Shown here piece by piece: positions 43,233 to 53,737 of a stretch of 64,000 bases of DNA. Position 1 is the stretch's first letter; each line of letters starts with the position of its first letter. Origin of the DNA: Ambrosia x helenae (lineage: Eukaryota > Streptophyta > Magnoliopsida > Asterales > Asteraceae); the NCBI GenBank assembly GCA_030844895.1, contig CM061223.1, positions 8,170,676 to 8,234,675 of the forward strand, in the 5' to 3' direction. Under the pieces are notes generated by a model. It did not search any database. It worked only from the letters and a program-made list of their open reading frames with translations, and was not told where the DNA came from. The position numbers were made by a program, and so were the translations under genes.

Positions 43233-43549
43233 GCATTTTAGCTCTGTGCTCTTAACTCGGGTGTTCTTAGCTCGACCAAACTTTCTTGTTTACGCTTCAA
43301 CGTCCATGAACACATGCTCTCAAGTGTTCGTGTCTCAATTAAAATTTTTTCTTTTCAAGCTCATTTTCCACGAACACCTACAAGAATATAAAAACGAGTA
43401 CTAAGAGTACCAAAAACTAATAAAAACTATACAATGATAAAAATAGGCCGACAAACGAATACACGCCTAAAACTACTAAAAACTATATACAAACGACTCA
43501 ATTATACCTCAAAATACATAGGAGAATAAATGTGTTTTACGACACATCA
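41799..43549 (-). mobile_element. 3' LTR of element E
   Basis: 1,751 bp. The 287-base open stretch at 42891-43178 is also present in the other LTR and looks incidental. Contains an (ATT)n run at 43178-43227. Confidence 0.92.
43178..43228. repeat. (ATT)n microsatellite in the left LTR of E
   Basis: About 50 bp, versus about 70 bp at the same place in the right LTR. Confidence 0.95.
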
Positions 43550-45360
43550 AACATCCCCACACTTAAACCTTTTTCGTCCCTGAAACAGAATTATGCTATG
43601 GAATCACAGTTAGGTTTACATCCAGTTTCAAAACATAGGTTACTTAATTAATAATCTACTAACGTGTTGATTGCGATTGCAGGTATATTGATCCTCTTAA
43701 ACCCACACCGGTTTCCAAGCCCCTTTTTATTTATGTTAAGTTCATGTTGATTAGTCTATCTAGGGTCTCACTCGAAGGAAGCCACAGTTCCTCCTAATCC
43801 CGCCTCAAGCTTATGAAGCTAAAGGAACGACCAATTGACCATTTCCCAAACGTCTTATGTAGAAAACCAAGAGAATTTAAAATCACTTTTTTTTTTTTTT
43901 TTTTTTTTTGGCATACTTAACTCAGAGGGTGTGACCAATCCAAGTCGCTATCCCAGTGGCCAGGCACCTTAAGCTTCAGCATTTTTTTTTTCATCTCAGC
44001 ATACTTAACTCAGAGGGTGTGACCAATCCAAGTCGCTATCCCAGTGGCCAGGCACCTTAAGCTTCAGCATTTTTGCTTTGATTTCTATTTTTTTAAGTGA
44101 TTAGAAATTCTAACGGTTTTCTACTTATAACGGTGCTTCTTTATACTATGTTTGGCGGTTTCGGTCTCCCCGTTTCTCCTAGATGAGAACCCACAAAATA
44201 GCCTAACATAATTAATTTATTACTTTTCAAAGGAAACCTTTCTACCGGCCGAGCCTACCCACATATCCCAAATCAGACACGTTTTCAATCAATTTTAATC
44301 TCTTATTATACATACTATTTGAAAACCGGACACCTAACTTTACCTATCATTTTCCATATTTTATATAATGCAAACTTCAAAATCAGAGACTTTTTTTTTT
44401 TTTTTTTTTTTTTACTCAAACGACTTTATATACAAACTAAACGACAGTTTCCCATCCCCACACTTAAACTCTACATTGCCCTCAATGTAGGAATAGAGAA
44501 CGACTCAAAATAAAAAAAATAAATTCCGAATACAAAAATAAAAAAAAACGAGGGCAAATTGGAAAGGACTTAGCTGGTTAATTAATGCGTAAGCTCCAAA
44601 AACTCTAGTCCAATCCAGCTCGATCGTATAGCATTTTGGTCGCGATCGGCTCTGACACACTGGTAAACTCTGGGCTTGCCTTGACAAATGATAAACAGCT
44701 CTGGAATCACCCGAATGGAGATTGAGTACGGGCGGTGCAATCCAAACCTGCGCAAAACGAAACAAACAAAACCCGAGCATAATACCGAACCACAAATAAT
44801 AATAAAAAGACTAAAACTACTACTTAGACTCATAATATAACAACAAACAAGAAGACGTACCTGCTTGGCAACATGGCGGTGAATGGTGGTAGAACCAAAT
44901 GGGTAGAGAAAAAAAATTATGATTCTCGCTCAACGTGAAGGACACTGGTGATCACAACACGCGTTGCAAGCGAAAAAAATATAACTTTCCGGGGTAATAG
45001 CTGGTCGCATGAGGCGAACAGGTCAGCCCAGGCTCTCCGCATTACGCGAAGAACCTTTTTTCACAGAAAGTTGATTAATTTTTTTTTTTTATAGAAAAAT
45101 TCTCTTATTACCCAAACCACTACCAAAACTCCCAGTCATAAAATATATAGAGAGATAAATACATGGGATCCGCTCATGACGAAATTTCCTCTACCCAAGC
45201 AAACACGCAAACTTGCAAACAGACTCAAAGACACAAAAAATTAAAAAATAAAAACCTATGAACCACTACCGATTGACAGACCACAAATAAAAAAAATGAA
45301 AAGCTAGAAAAAAAAATAGGTATAAATATAAATTTACAAACTCTACAGAGCCTCCCCCAC
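43550..45360 (-). other. Non-coding 3' half of element E interior
   Basis: No open frame of note. The motif CCCCACACTTAAAC occurs at 43556 and 44456, with CCCCCACACTTAAAC again at 45355. Two T runs (43887-43909, 44391-44414) and an 85-bp tandem duplication (43911-44073) lie here. On the minus strand TTTAAGTGTGGGGATGTT abuts the 3' LTR and probably serves as the polypurine tract. Confidence 0.6.
43911..44073. repeat. Tandem duplication, unit about 85 bp
   Basis: The block from GCATACTTAACTCAGAGGG to CTTAAGCTTCAGCATTTTT occurs twice back to back (about 43911 and 43999) and is essentially identical. Confidence 0.92.
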
Positions 45361-45368
45361 ACTTAAAC

Positions 45369-46743
45369 TTAATCAGGGGGCTTCTCTTTTATCTGGACCC
45401 GATCCAACCCATTTAATTCCACCCGGTCCATATTATTTAGCACAATTACATTAGTGGAATTGAAAAATATTTTATCAAATTTAACTGGGTCGGGCCACCA
45501 ATATTTAAATTTACCTGGACCAAACCTGATTCTTGGCATGTAATGAGGGGACTTGTTGTCTCTACAACTCCTGACCCTCACCCTGTGTCGGTCCAGGTGC
45601 CTCTTCGCCTTCTCCCGTGGTGGTGGCACTAGTAACAGTGTAATATCCAATGCCTGCACGGGCCGGCTGTGGTGTTCTTCCTCTTCCACCACTGCTTCTT
45701 TCTCATCTTTCTTGTTTGGTGACACTTGGTCAAAATCTTTGTCCACTTCTGGAGCTGACAAATCAACTAACTCGTCACCAAAATCTGCTTCTCCATCAGC
45801 TGCTTCTTCAAGCAGGTCAGTGGTGTCTTCCTCTTCCACCACTTCTTCCTCAAACAGCCAGCCTGTGGATTCTGAAAAATCCATATCTTCCTCAGCCTCC
45901 CCTATCTTCTCCATCATGGCTTTCCTATGCGCGTCCCACTCTACCCTTTCTATCTCCTCATCATCACTCCAGACATCCGCCTCCCAAGGATATGCTGCTG
46001 AACTAGAGATCTGGCAAGGCTGCTCATCCTGTTGAACCAAAGGTGGGACTAAGGCGTCCATTATGGTCTCTGGCTCTAACCCTGAATCCTGCAAAATATC
46101 ATCCTCACAAGACAAGTGTAAAGAATCATATGGATCAGTTAAATCATGCACAGAATCAGATGAGTAAGGACAAACAGTTTCAGCAACGGGCCTAATGCAA
46201 TCAGGTAATGTAAATGTTACCATCTCGTCTGGGTCATCATATGTGAAATTAACCTGCTGAACTGGAGGTGGGACTTCAATGTCCATTATAGTCTTCAGTT
46301 CATCCACCTGAGCCTCTAGCCTTTTAAGTGCCGCATCTTGTTCCCTCAAAGAGTCGGTGCGCTTGGATAGCAAAGAATCGATATCCTCGAGCATGAGCTG
46401 TTGTTTAGCAAGTAAGGCGGCAAAATCGGGTCTAGTGTGAGACGAGACATCCCGATAATCGGGATGTTGATAAAAATGTTGGCTAGGTGGATACTCTGAC
46501 GAGCAAACACCATGCCTTTCCTCATACATCTCATCTTGTAGATAATCATGCCGACTTTTTCTTCTATCTAGTGACTCAGATGTTGCAGGGTTAAACCACC
46601 GTTAGCCTGTGGGTATGAAGGCTGGTATGACTGATATGGCTGCGGCTGCAAATACGTGTTAGAATAATAATCCGTGGAATACCCCGATGAATATGAATGA
46701 GGGCATCTTATGGTAAAATGGGGTCCTCCGCAGATCTCGCACA
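45369..46743 (-). CDS. Element E gag-like protein (one frameshift)
   Basis: The minus-strand frame opens at 46743 with MCEICGGPHFTIRCP, a CCHC-like zinc knuckle placed at the very N-terminus. A frame change near 46590 leads to a 386-codon frame ending at 45369 (from MYEERHGVCSSEYPP). The product is very acidic in the middle (EEEVVEEEDTTDLLEEAADG), has a heptad-like coiled-coil segment (DAALKRLEAQVDELKTIM), and ends with a basic, Trp-containing segment (FGPGKFKYWWPDPVKF). No capsid-type gag domain is recognisable. It sits directly after the primer-binding site, as gag does. Probably a reduced gag of an Athila/Tat-type lineage; no known enzyme motif. Confidence 0.65.
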
Positions 46744-46897
46744 TGATAAAAAAAAATTATATATTAAGGAAAAAAAATAATAAGAAGAAAAAAGAAAGAA
46801 AAAAAAAACAAAAATTATTCACAAAATAGTAGACTAGAAACGGATCAGATAATTCTCAAGAGTGCCAATTGCGTCCCCGGCAACGGCGCCAAAAACT

Positions 46898-48287
46898 TGA
46901 TGTGTGTAAATGTATATATAAAAATAACACAAGCTTTAATTAAAACGACTCACCTAAAAACTACACACGCACGGCAAGTGTACCGGTCGCAAAATAGTAG
47001 ACAGACAAGACCGAGTATCGAACCCAAAGACGCGAAGACAACTCAAGATCACAACCTCTACCGAATACTAGCCTAAATAAATATATACTTAAATGGGGGT
47101 ATTTTAAACTACTAATTATAAACTTAAAAGAAACTAAATATAAATAAAACAACCTCGACTACTTATAGGAACTAGGGACTTGGAGAAATCGGATAGGAAG
47201 AAGGCTGGTTACTTAGGTAAAATCCCTAGACACTGGCAATAAATCCTGAATCTGGTAATTAACTTGAGACCCTATTCTTACCTAATAAACCTCCTGTCAA
47301 GGATGGCTCACTAGACTCAAGGCGGGACAAGTGTAGAAATGCTAAGATGGACCTGGATCGCCCTAGCGTACCAAAATCCCATAGAAATCAGATTAAAACC
47401 TCTCCTGGATTAAAACCCTCAAACTATGAAGCAGACTTAAACTCTACTGAAGAAAACCTAGGAAAACTCTAAACACGGACAAGTAGCGACTCCCGCCCTA
47501 GCGCTTGCCAACTACCGAACAATGCCTAGTTAGTTACCTAGCAAACTCGAGTTAGATTTCTCACCCTCAAGAATGGACTGCACGTCTTAGTTAATTTATT
47601 ATATTAGTTTGTTATACTTGTGTCGTACTCCAACTCCAAATACTAGCACGCTAACCTAAGTTGACGAACTAGATTGATTTCAAGACCTAGGGGGTATCTC
47701 TACATGCCTAGCTCCACAAAACCAATAAACAAACCTCAAATAAAATTAACACCAACTCACATATATCAAATCCAACAATAAACTTAAAATCATGTAGTCC
47801 TACACATCAAAATTAAAAACCAAGAATCATTAAAAACTGCAAATAACGTGTCTAGTTCATAAACCTAAGCAACCATAAAATATTTAGTTCATAATCTTTA
47901 TAAACATCACAAAATAAATAAAAATAGTTTTAACCATGTCTATAAAAATAATAAACGAAAACTAAATCTAACCCAAGGCTCGTTGGCTCTTGATCTTTAA
48001 CGTGCCCGTGGCCTTTTCTCCTACCGTGCTCGTCTGCTCGTCACCGCTTTTTGGTTCTTCTATTGGTTGTGCGATTGAATGGAATTGCCGTAGAATGAAT
48101 GTTGATGTCTCTTTTGCTCGCCGCCTCATTAATATCCCTAATATTCCTTATTTAAATCTTTCCGTGACCTCTTCACAAAGTTATGGCCCAAGCCATTGTT
48201 TCTTTCATTCTTTTGTTATTTATTTTTCTTTTTTTTTTTTTCAATTCAAGACTTACGTTTTTTTTTTTTGTTTTTAAATTAGATTTC

Positions 48288-48355
<68 letters not shown>

Positions 48356-48672
48356 GCATTTTAGCTCTGTGCTCTTAACTCGGGTGTTCTTAGCTCGACC
48401 AAACTTTCTTGTTTACGCTTCAACGTCCATGAACACATGCTCTCAAGTGTTCGTGTCTCAATTAAAATTCTTTCTTTTCAAGCTCATTTTCCACGAACAC
48501 CTACAAGAATATAAAAACGAGTACTAAGAGTACCAAAAACTAATAAAAACTATACAATGATAAAAATAGGCCGACAAACGAATACACGCCTAAAACTACT
48601 AAAAACTATATACAAACGACTCAATTATACCTCAAAATACATAGGAGAATAAATGTGTTTTACGACACATCA
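46898..48672 (-). mobile_element. 5' LTR of element E
   Basis: 1,775 bp, followed on the minus strand by AGTTTTTGGCGCCGTTGCC. A longer (ATT)n tract (48288-48353) accounts for most of the extra length. Confidence 0.92.
48288..48355. repeat. (ATT)n microsatellite in the right LTR of E
   Basis: About 68 bp uninterrupted. Confidence 0.95.
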
Positions 48673-48993
48673 CGCTTTACGGACTTAAACAAGCTCCAAG
48701 GGCGTGGAACACAAAACTTGATAGAGTACTAAAGCAAATGTCTTTTAAACGATGCCAATATGAACCAGCAGTGTATGTGAAGAGAACAAACAAATCAATT
48801 TAATTGTTGCGGTCTATGTAGATGATCTCTTAGTAACCGGTTCGAGGCTTGGCGAAATCGGTGAATTCAAGAAACAAATGCAAGAAAGGTTTGAGATGAG
48901 TGACTTGGGAAAGTTGAGCTATTATCTTGGCATTGAGGTGAAGCAAGAGGATTCGGGTATCTCAATAAATCAGGCGGGTTAAGCTTTAAAATA
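48673..48993 (+). pseudogene. Copia-D pol, part 2: reverse transcriptase core
   Basis: Reading resumes in ALYGLKQAPRAWNTKLDRVL. A one-base loss near 48800 precedes the catalytic VYVDDLLVTGS, followed by EMSDLGKLSYYLGIEV. A TAA lies at 48980. It is then cut by the Mutator-type MITE. Confidence 0.88.
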
Positions 48994-49358
48994 GGAATAA
49001 TGGAAATAAATAATCCCAACTATTGACTATTGGCCAATAACAGTCCCAACTACGAAAATTACCAATAGTGGTCCCAACTTTCGACATATTGGAATATAAT
49101 GGACCCAAACTAACAGAGGTCTAACTCCGTTAGTGTGATGCTGACGTGGCATCCTAGGTGGCAAAATGATCCTACATGGCATCCTAGGTGGCAAAATGAT
49201 CCTACGTGACATGCCACGTCATCACCACACTAACGCCGTTAGTTTGGATCCATTATATTCCAATATGTCGAAAGTTGGGACCATTATTGGTAATTTTTGT
49301 AGTTGAGACTGTTATTAGTCAATAGTCAATAGTTGGGATTATTTATTTCCATTATTCC
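48994..49358. mobile_element. Mutator-type foldback MITE (365 bp)
   Basis: The perfect 9-bp TSD TTTAAAATA is at 48985-48993 and 49359-49367. Inverted ends longer than 100 bp start GGAATAATGGAAATAAATAA. The core has a tandem repeat of CCTACATGGCATCCTAGGTGG / CAAAATGATCCTAC type and a CGTTAGTTTGG...CTAACGG inverted pair. Nearly the whole element can fold into a hairpin. No coding. Confidence 0.92.
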
Positions 49359-50174
49359 TTTAAAATACTAAAAGATGCGGGAATGCATGAAGCGAATCCT
49401 ACTCAGTGTCCATTAGAACCGGGAGTCAAACTAGGCTTGGAAAAAGAAGGAAGGCCGGTTGATGCTACTTTGTATAGGCGACGAGTTGGTTGCTTGAGGT
49501 ACTTACTACACACACGACCTGACTTATCTTATTCGGTTGGTTTGGTTAGTCGATACATGCAGGAACCAAAAGAATCGCACATGATGGTTGTGAAGCAAAT
49601 ACTTCGGTATATCCGAGGTACTTTAAAATTAAGAGTGCGATACAACCGAGAGAAAACCAAGCAGCTAGTGGGGTTCTGTGATAGTAGTTATAATGTGGAC
49701 CGAGATAATGGTCGAAGCATAATTGGGCACGTAGTTTATCTAGGTAAATCACGTATTACTTGGTGCTCACAAAAGCAAAACACAGTGGCGTTATCGTCTT
49801 GCGAAGCCGAGTTCATGGCTGCAACCGCAGCCGCGTGTCAAGGGATATGGTTACGTGGATTGTTGGGTGAAATAACTGGAATAGACGAGAGAGTGGTGAT
49901 TTTATTTGTTGATAACAAATCGGCTATCGCACTTATGAAGAATCCAGTTTTTCACGGGAGAAGCAAACATATAAATACACGTTATCATTTTATCCGAGAG
50001 TGTGTTGAAAGAGGCCAAATACGAGTTGAGCATATAAGAGGTGACTTACAACATGCGGACATCTTAACCAAGGCTCTTGCAAGGATTAAGTTCAAGGAGA
50101 TGCGAGAGTTACTCGGACTTGAAGAACTCCCTATTTCGGGTCAGAAAATAGGGGGTGATTGTTGGGCTAATTGA
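49359..50174 (+). pseudogene. Copia-D pol, part 3: end of RT and RNase H
   Basis: Open for 263 codons from 49383. It covers RRVGCLRYLLHTRPDLSYSVG, ILRYIRGTLK, RNase H with GFCDSSYNVDRDNGRS (first acidic position), SSCEAEFMAATAAACQ and FVDNKSAIALMKNPVFHGRSKHI, and the terminal ADILTKALARIKF. The stop lies inside the first bases of the 3' LTR, a common copia arrangement. No break within this piece, but it is separated from its start by other insertions. Confidence 0.9.
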
Positions 50175-50517
50175 TCCGACCCGAGCAAATGGGCCGATGA
50201 AGGGCTGACCCGAGCAGATGGGCCAGCAGGTCGAAACCCAAGCCAGTGGGAACCGACAACAAGAAGCTGATAAACATTTGAACTGATCATTATCTGTTCT
50301 TATTTGATAAACATTAGGATGTTTTATTTATTTATCTTTTGTATTAGATTTAGGATTGGTAAGCAAGTAATCAATCCCTATATAAACACCATCTAATCAA
50401 GCTTGTGATAGAGGTGTGAGAGATCAAAGTTTTGAGCAAATTTTCTTTGATAATTTGAGAGCTTATTCCAAAATATTTGTGTGTTTAAATTCTGTAAGTA
50501 TAAACCTGGGATCTTGA
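50160..50517 (+). mobile_element. 3' LTR of Copia-D
   Basis: 358 bp. It follows ATAGGGGGTGAT and ends GATCTTGA directly before ATCAC. Confidence 0.9.
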
Positions 50518-50522
50518 ATCAC

Positions 50523-50759
50523 TAGTTTAGAATAGCTTATGCGATGCTATGTTAGTTTTATGAGTTATTTCTAGTATACTATCTACTTTTAGTTTCTATT
50601 AGGCTATCTACTTTTCCCTTACTTTAAGAAGATGATGCATGTGGGCAAATTGCAACAACAATGATACAAAATAACAAGAAACAAGATCAAACATGTTAAG
50701 TAGTTTCATATTTGGTAGGTTTGACTACCAACAACTATGTTGCATAGAAAGCAATGAAA
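50523..50759. other. 3' flank of OMT-3
   Basis: Non-coding. The first about 60 bases match 9605-9665. The part nearest 50760 resembles the 3' flank of OMT-1 (GAAAGCAATGAAACT / GAAAGGAATGCAACT), so it is tandem-duplicated gene flank. Confidence 0.6.
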
Positions 50760-51801
50760 CTAACTAGGATAAACTTCAATGAGAGATCTTAACCCCAAAA
50801 TTGGAGTTATTTTGTAATTGCTAAAGCCAGCATCAAGAAAGAGCTTCGCCCAATCTTTCTCGTTCCTCTCTCTTCCTGTCACCAATATCATCATATGCAT
50901 ATCAAACAGAAGTTGAGTTTCGAGTAATTCGTTCTTTCCTTTGTGAATGTCAATGACCATGTCTATGATGATCAACTTTCCTCCATTTTCCTTGCTCGGA
51001 AGGGCTTTTCTGCATCGCTTTAGTATTTTCACGCACTCTTCATCACTCCAATCATGTAAAATCGACTATTTTTGCATTAAAGAAAACATACATCAAACGT
51101 CGTTGCACACAAAAATAATCATCAAAACATTTGTTCAAAGAGATTGGGAAAAGAAACTAATGATTGCATCAAAATAGGAAAAGGTAAAGTATTAAGAATA
51201 CCTTAAGCAAAAGTGCATCAGCTTTTGGAATAGCTTCAAACATGTCTCCACCAACATAACTCAAGTTTTTACTCCCAACCAAACCATTAACTACATGAGG
51301 AAGATCAAAGCTGATGCACCTAATATTGGGAAAAGCTTTGGCAATAGATTCGGCAACAGTCCCAGTACCACCCCCAACATCCACAATAGATTCTAACCCA
51401 TCAAAAACACCACCACAGTGTTTAACAATGACACTTGTGACAAGCCTTGCATCGCTAGCCATCGCCTCATTGAAGAAACGGTTAAGCTTTGGCTCTTCGC
51501 TTGCCATATCCCAAAACATTATTCCATGGGTTGTGTAAAATGGGGTGACATCGTCATTTTGGAACCATTTGCTCATGTGTTGCCATGGATCCATCCGTGT
51601 AGGATCCAACACGGCTAGCAAAAAGGGCCTGATGCTTAGTGGCTCTTCATTTAGAAGCAATCGAGAAGCAGGAGCTAACATATAGCCTTCTCCTCCCTCC
51701 TCATCATTGCCTCCTACACTTTGTTTCACAAAGAAAGTAGAGTGAACAAGGACACGCATAAGCCGATAGACAAAAGGAGTTCTATTCTGGTTTATGCCAA
51801 C
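50760..51801 (-). pseudogene. OMT-3: O-methyltransferase cut by Copia-F in exon 1
   Basis: Exon 2 is 51065-50760 and the visible exon 1 is 51801-51202, with a 136-bp intron at the same LLK/(W)ILHDW site as OMT-1. It reads from INQNRTPFVYRLMRVLVHS through KWFQNDDVTPFYTTHG, the SAM site DVGGGTGTV, FDLPHVV and GGDMFEAIP to RSLIEVYPS, without stops. The first residue of exon 2 is Ser (TCG) where OMT-1 has Trp264. The catalytic His follows normally. The first about 65 codons are displaced by the Copia-F insertion at 51802 and should lie beyond the window. A recent, otherwise well-preserved duplicate, now broken. Confidence 0.9.
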
Positions 51802-51964
51802 TATCAGCCATTAATGTTATTATTATTATTAATTGTATTCAATGTATTACCATATAGGAGATTAGGAAACCTTCCATATTGATAGGAAGTTTGTTAGGCA
51901 AGGAGGTCTATATATTGTACCATGATTTGTTCATTATCAATCAATCAATATCAATACCTTAACA
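51802..51964 (+). mobile_element. 5' LTR of Copia-F
   Basis: About 163 bp, TATCAGCC...CTTAACA. A TATA-like CTATATATTGTACC is near 51908. The left border is inferred from the break in similarity to OMT-1 and OMT-2. Confidence 0.75.
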
Positions 51965-52053
51965 TGGTATCAGAGCATAACCAACTCTGAAACCTTTCCT
52001 CCTTGTTTTTTTCTTCTTTGTTCCGATTCTGTGTTTTTCGAAACCCAATCACC

Positions 52054-52858
52054 ATGACTGATTCACAACAGCCTCCTCCAAATGCCACAGCTGATACCCC
52101 TTCCAAAGCCCTCCATCCTGTATACTCAGTCACTAATATCACAACTAAGGTTCGTATACTCGACGGTGACAAGGTCACCTACTCCGACTGGGTATAACTC
52201 TTTCGTCTTCATGCCCTCGGGTATGACGTCTTGTCTCATATTGATGGTACCGGGCCCCAGAGAAATCAGACCCGACTTACGAGTCTTGGTCCAAGATTGA
52301 TGCAATCGTACTCCAATGGATCTTGGGTACTTTGTCCGATTCGTATGCCAAACGAATCATGGATGTCCTTTCCCAGTCCGGCTGCACTGCTCAACAGACT
52401 TGGGATCATCTTTATACGGTGTTTTTGAATAATAAGAATGCACGTGCTGCCATGTTAGAACATGCCTTCACTACCACAACCATGTCCTCGTGCTCCTCCT
52501 TGTCCGAATACTTCCAGAAGATGAAGGATCTTGCTGACCAACTGAACGATGTGGACCACCCGGTAAGCGAGTCTCGTCTTGTTCTTCAAATGGTCATGGG
52601 TCTCCCACAAGAATACGACACCGTGGCCTCATTTATCATTCAAGCCGAGAAGTCTTGGGATGATGCTCGCGACATGATTGAACGCGAGCAACGTCGCCAA
52701 ACAAATAGACAATCCATCCAAGCGGCCCTTACTGCCTCTAATGCACCGAGTAACCAAACACCTACCTCTAACCCACCCCCTGCCACGAAGCCGAACCCAT
52801 CCTACAACCAAACCCCACCTCAGTCCTATCACCCGGCCCAAACCATTGATAACCGTAC
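52054..52858 (+). pseudogene. Copia-F gag, 5' part
   Basis: Start MTDSQQPPPNATADT at 52054. It has the family block VRILDGDKVTYSDW, then a TAA at 52195, and a frameshift between 52250 and 52330. After that a frame runs through LGTLSDSYAKRIMDVLSQSG, TWDHLYTVFLNNKNARAAML, MKDLADQLNDVDHPVSESRL and QMVMGLPQEYDTVASFI to a Pro/Thr/Asn-rich linker. Element G cuts it at 52859; the RG-rich tail continues at 62287. Confidence 0.88.
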
Positions 52859-53578
52859 TGTTAGGACAAAGAGGATTGGTGAAACCACTTTTGGAAACCT
52901 TAGTCTAATTCACTTCTACAAATTTTGGCTAAGTATAGAAGTACTGAAGAGAAGACAAGAAACTGCTGAAGAGAAGATATGACAAGTGTTGAAGAAGAAA
53001 CTTCATCAGAAGTTCTGAAGTCCAAACCAGACAAGTTCACTTCAGAAGTACTGAAGACAAACTACTCATCAGTAGTTTGTCATTCATCAGCACTTCACAT
53101 CAGATATTTTCCACCGCCTTTTGTATCAGTAGTTTATTGTTTATTATTACTTTTAGCTGTAATTGTTTGTTTCAATGTTGTAACTTGTGCAACTTGTTTC
53201 TGATATTTCTGTACTTGCTTTATTAGCAAGATACATGTATGTAAACGTCTATAAATAGGAGGCTTCAACCTTCTATTTTAGACATTGATTTTAAGAGAAA
53301 AATCCTTCAAACACTTTCACTGTTCTATTCCATTTCAGTATTTATTGTGAATCTGCCTAAGTATCTAATTCTCATTTACTGCTTAGATTCATAATAAATA
53401 CTTGTCATTATTAGTTTCAATCATCAAGAGGGAGTAATAACTCCTCTTAAGTATAAAAAGTGTTGCTTTAACTTATACATTTCGCTGTGCTTACAATCTG
53501 ATATACAAGAGCTTGCTAAACACTTAAGTGTCAAAGATAGCAAGTTCTTACTTAAACAAAGAGCATACTGATCCAACA
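52859..53578 (+). mobile_element. 5' LTR of element G
   Basis: 720 bp with a TATA box at 53250 (CTATAAATAGG). A short frame at 52979-53203 is conserved between the two LTRs only because they are recent copies. Confidence 0.93.
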
Positions 53579-53737
53579 ATTGGTATCAGAGCATTGGTTT
53601 ATCTGATCACATATCAATCTAACAAATTGAGAATCAGACACAAAGCTCTTATTGATACTCAATAAAAGATCAAAAGTTCACTTTTTATCAACATCCATCA
53701 CTTAAAAGAGTCATCTGACAAATCAATACTCTTTAAA

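Larger units (their letters stand above)
41799..48672 (-). mobile_element. Element E: young LARD-like, gag-only LTR retrotransposon
   Basis: The TSD CGCTT is at 41794-41798 and 48673-48677, within Copia-D reverse transcriptase. LTRs of 1,751 and 1,775 bp (TGATGTGT...ACACATCA) differ mainly in microsatellite length plus about six substitutions by eye, so insertion is recent. Inside the right LTR the minus strand reads TTTTTGGCGCCGTTGCCGGG, the primer-binding site typical of Athila/Tat-type Ty3/gypsy elements. The 3.35-kb interior has one gag-like frame and no protease, RT, RNase H or integrase. It must rely on another element's enzymes. Confidence 0.93.
38131..50517 (+). mobile_element. Copia-D: Tnt1-like Ty1/copia element, twice interrupted
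   Basis: The TSD ATCAC is at 38126-38130 and 50518-50522. The LTRs (362 and 358 bp) start TGTTGGGC and end GATCTTGA. A primer-binding site TTGGTATCAGATCC and a polypurine tract ATAGGGGGTGAT are present. The coding region is split by element E at 41799-48672 and by a Mutator-type MITE at 48994-49358. The LTRs are highly similar (a few indels and single changes). Gag has a zinc knuckle, unlike Copia-B, -C and -F. Confidence 0.93.

Noticed and set aside
45553..46035. Ser-rich 160-codon plus-strand frame
   Set aside because: It is the antisense shadow of the acidic gag-like frame of element E.
52979..53203. 74-codon frame in the LTR of element G (and its twin at 61682)
   Set aside because: Same reason: duplicated with the LTR, no protein features; it overlaps the LTR region upstream of the TATA box.
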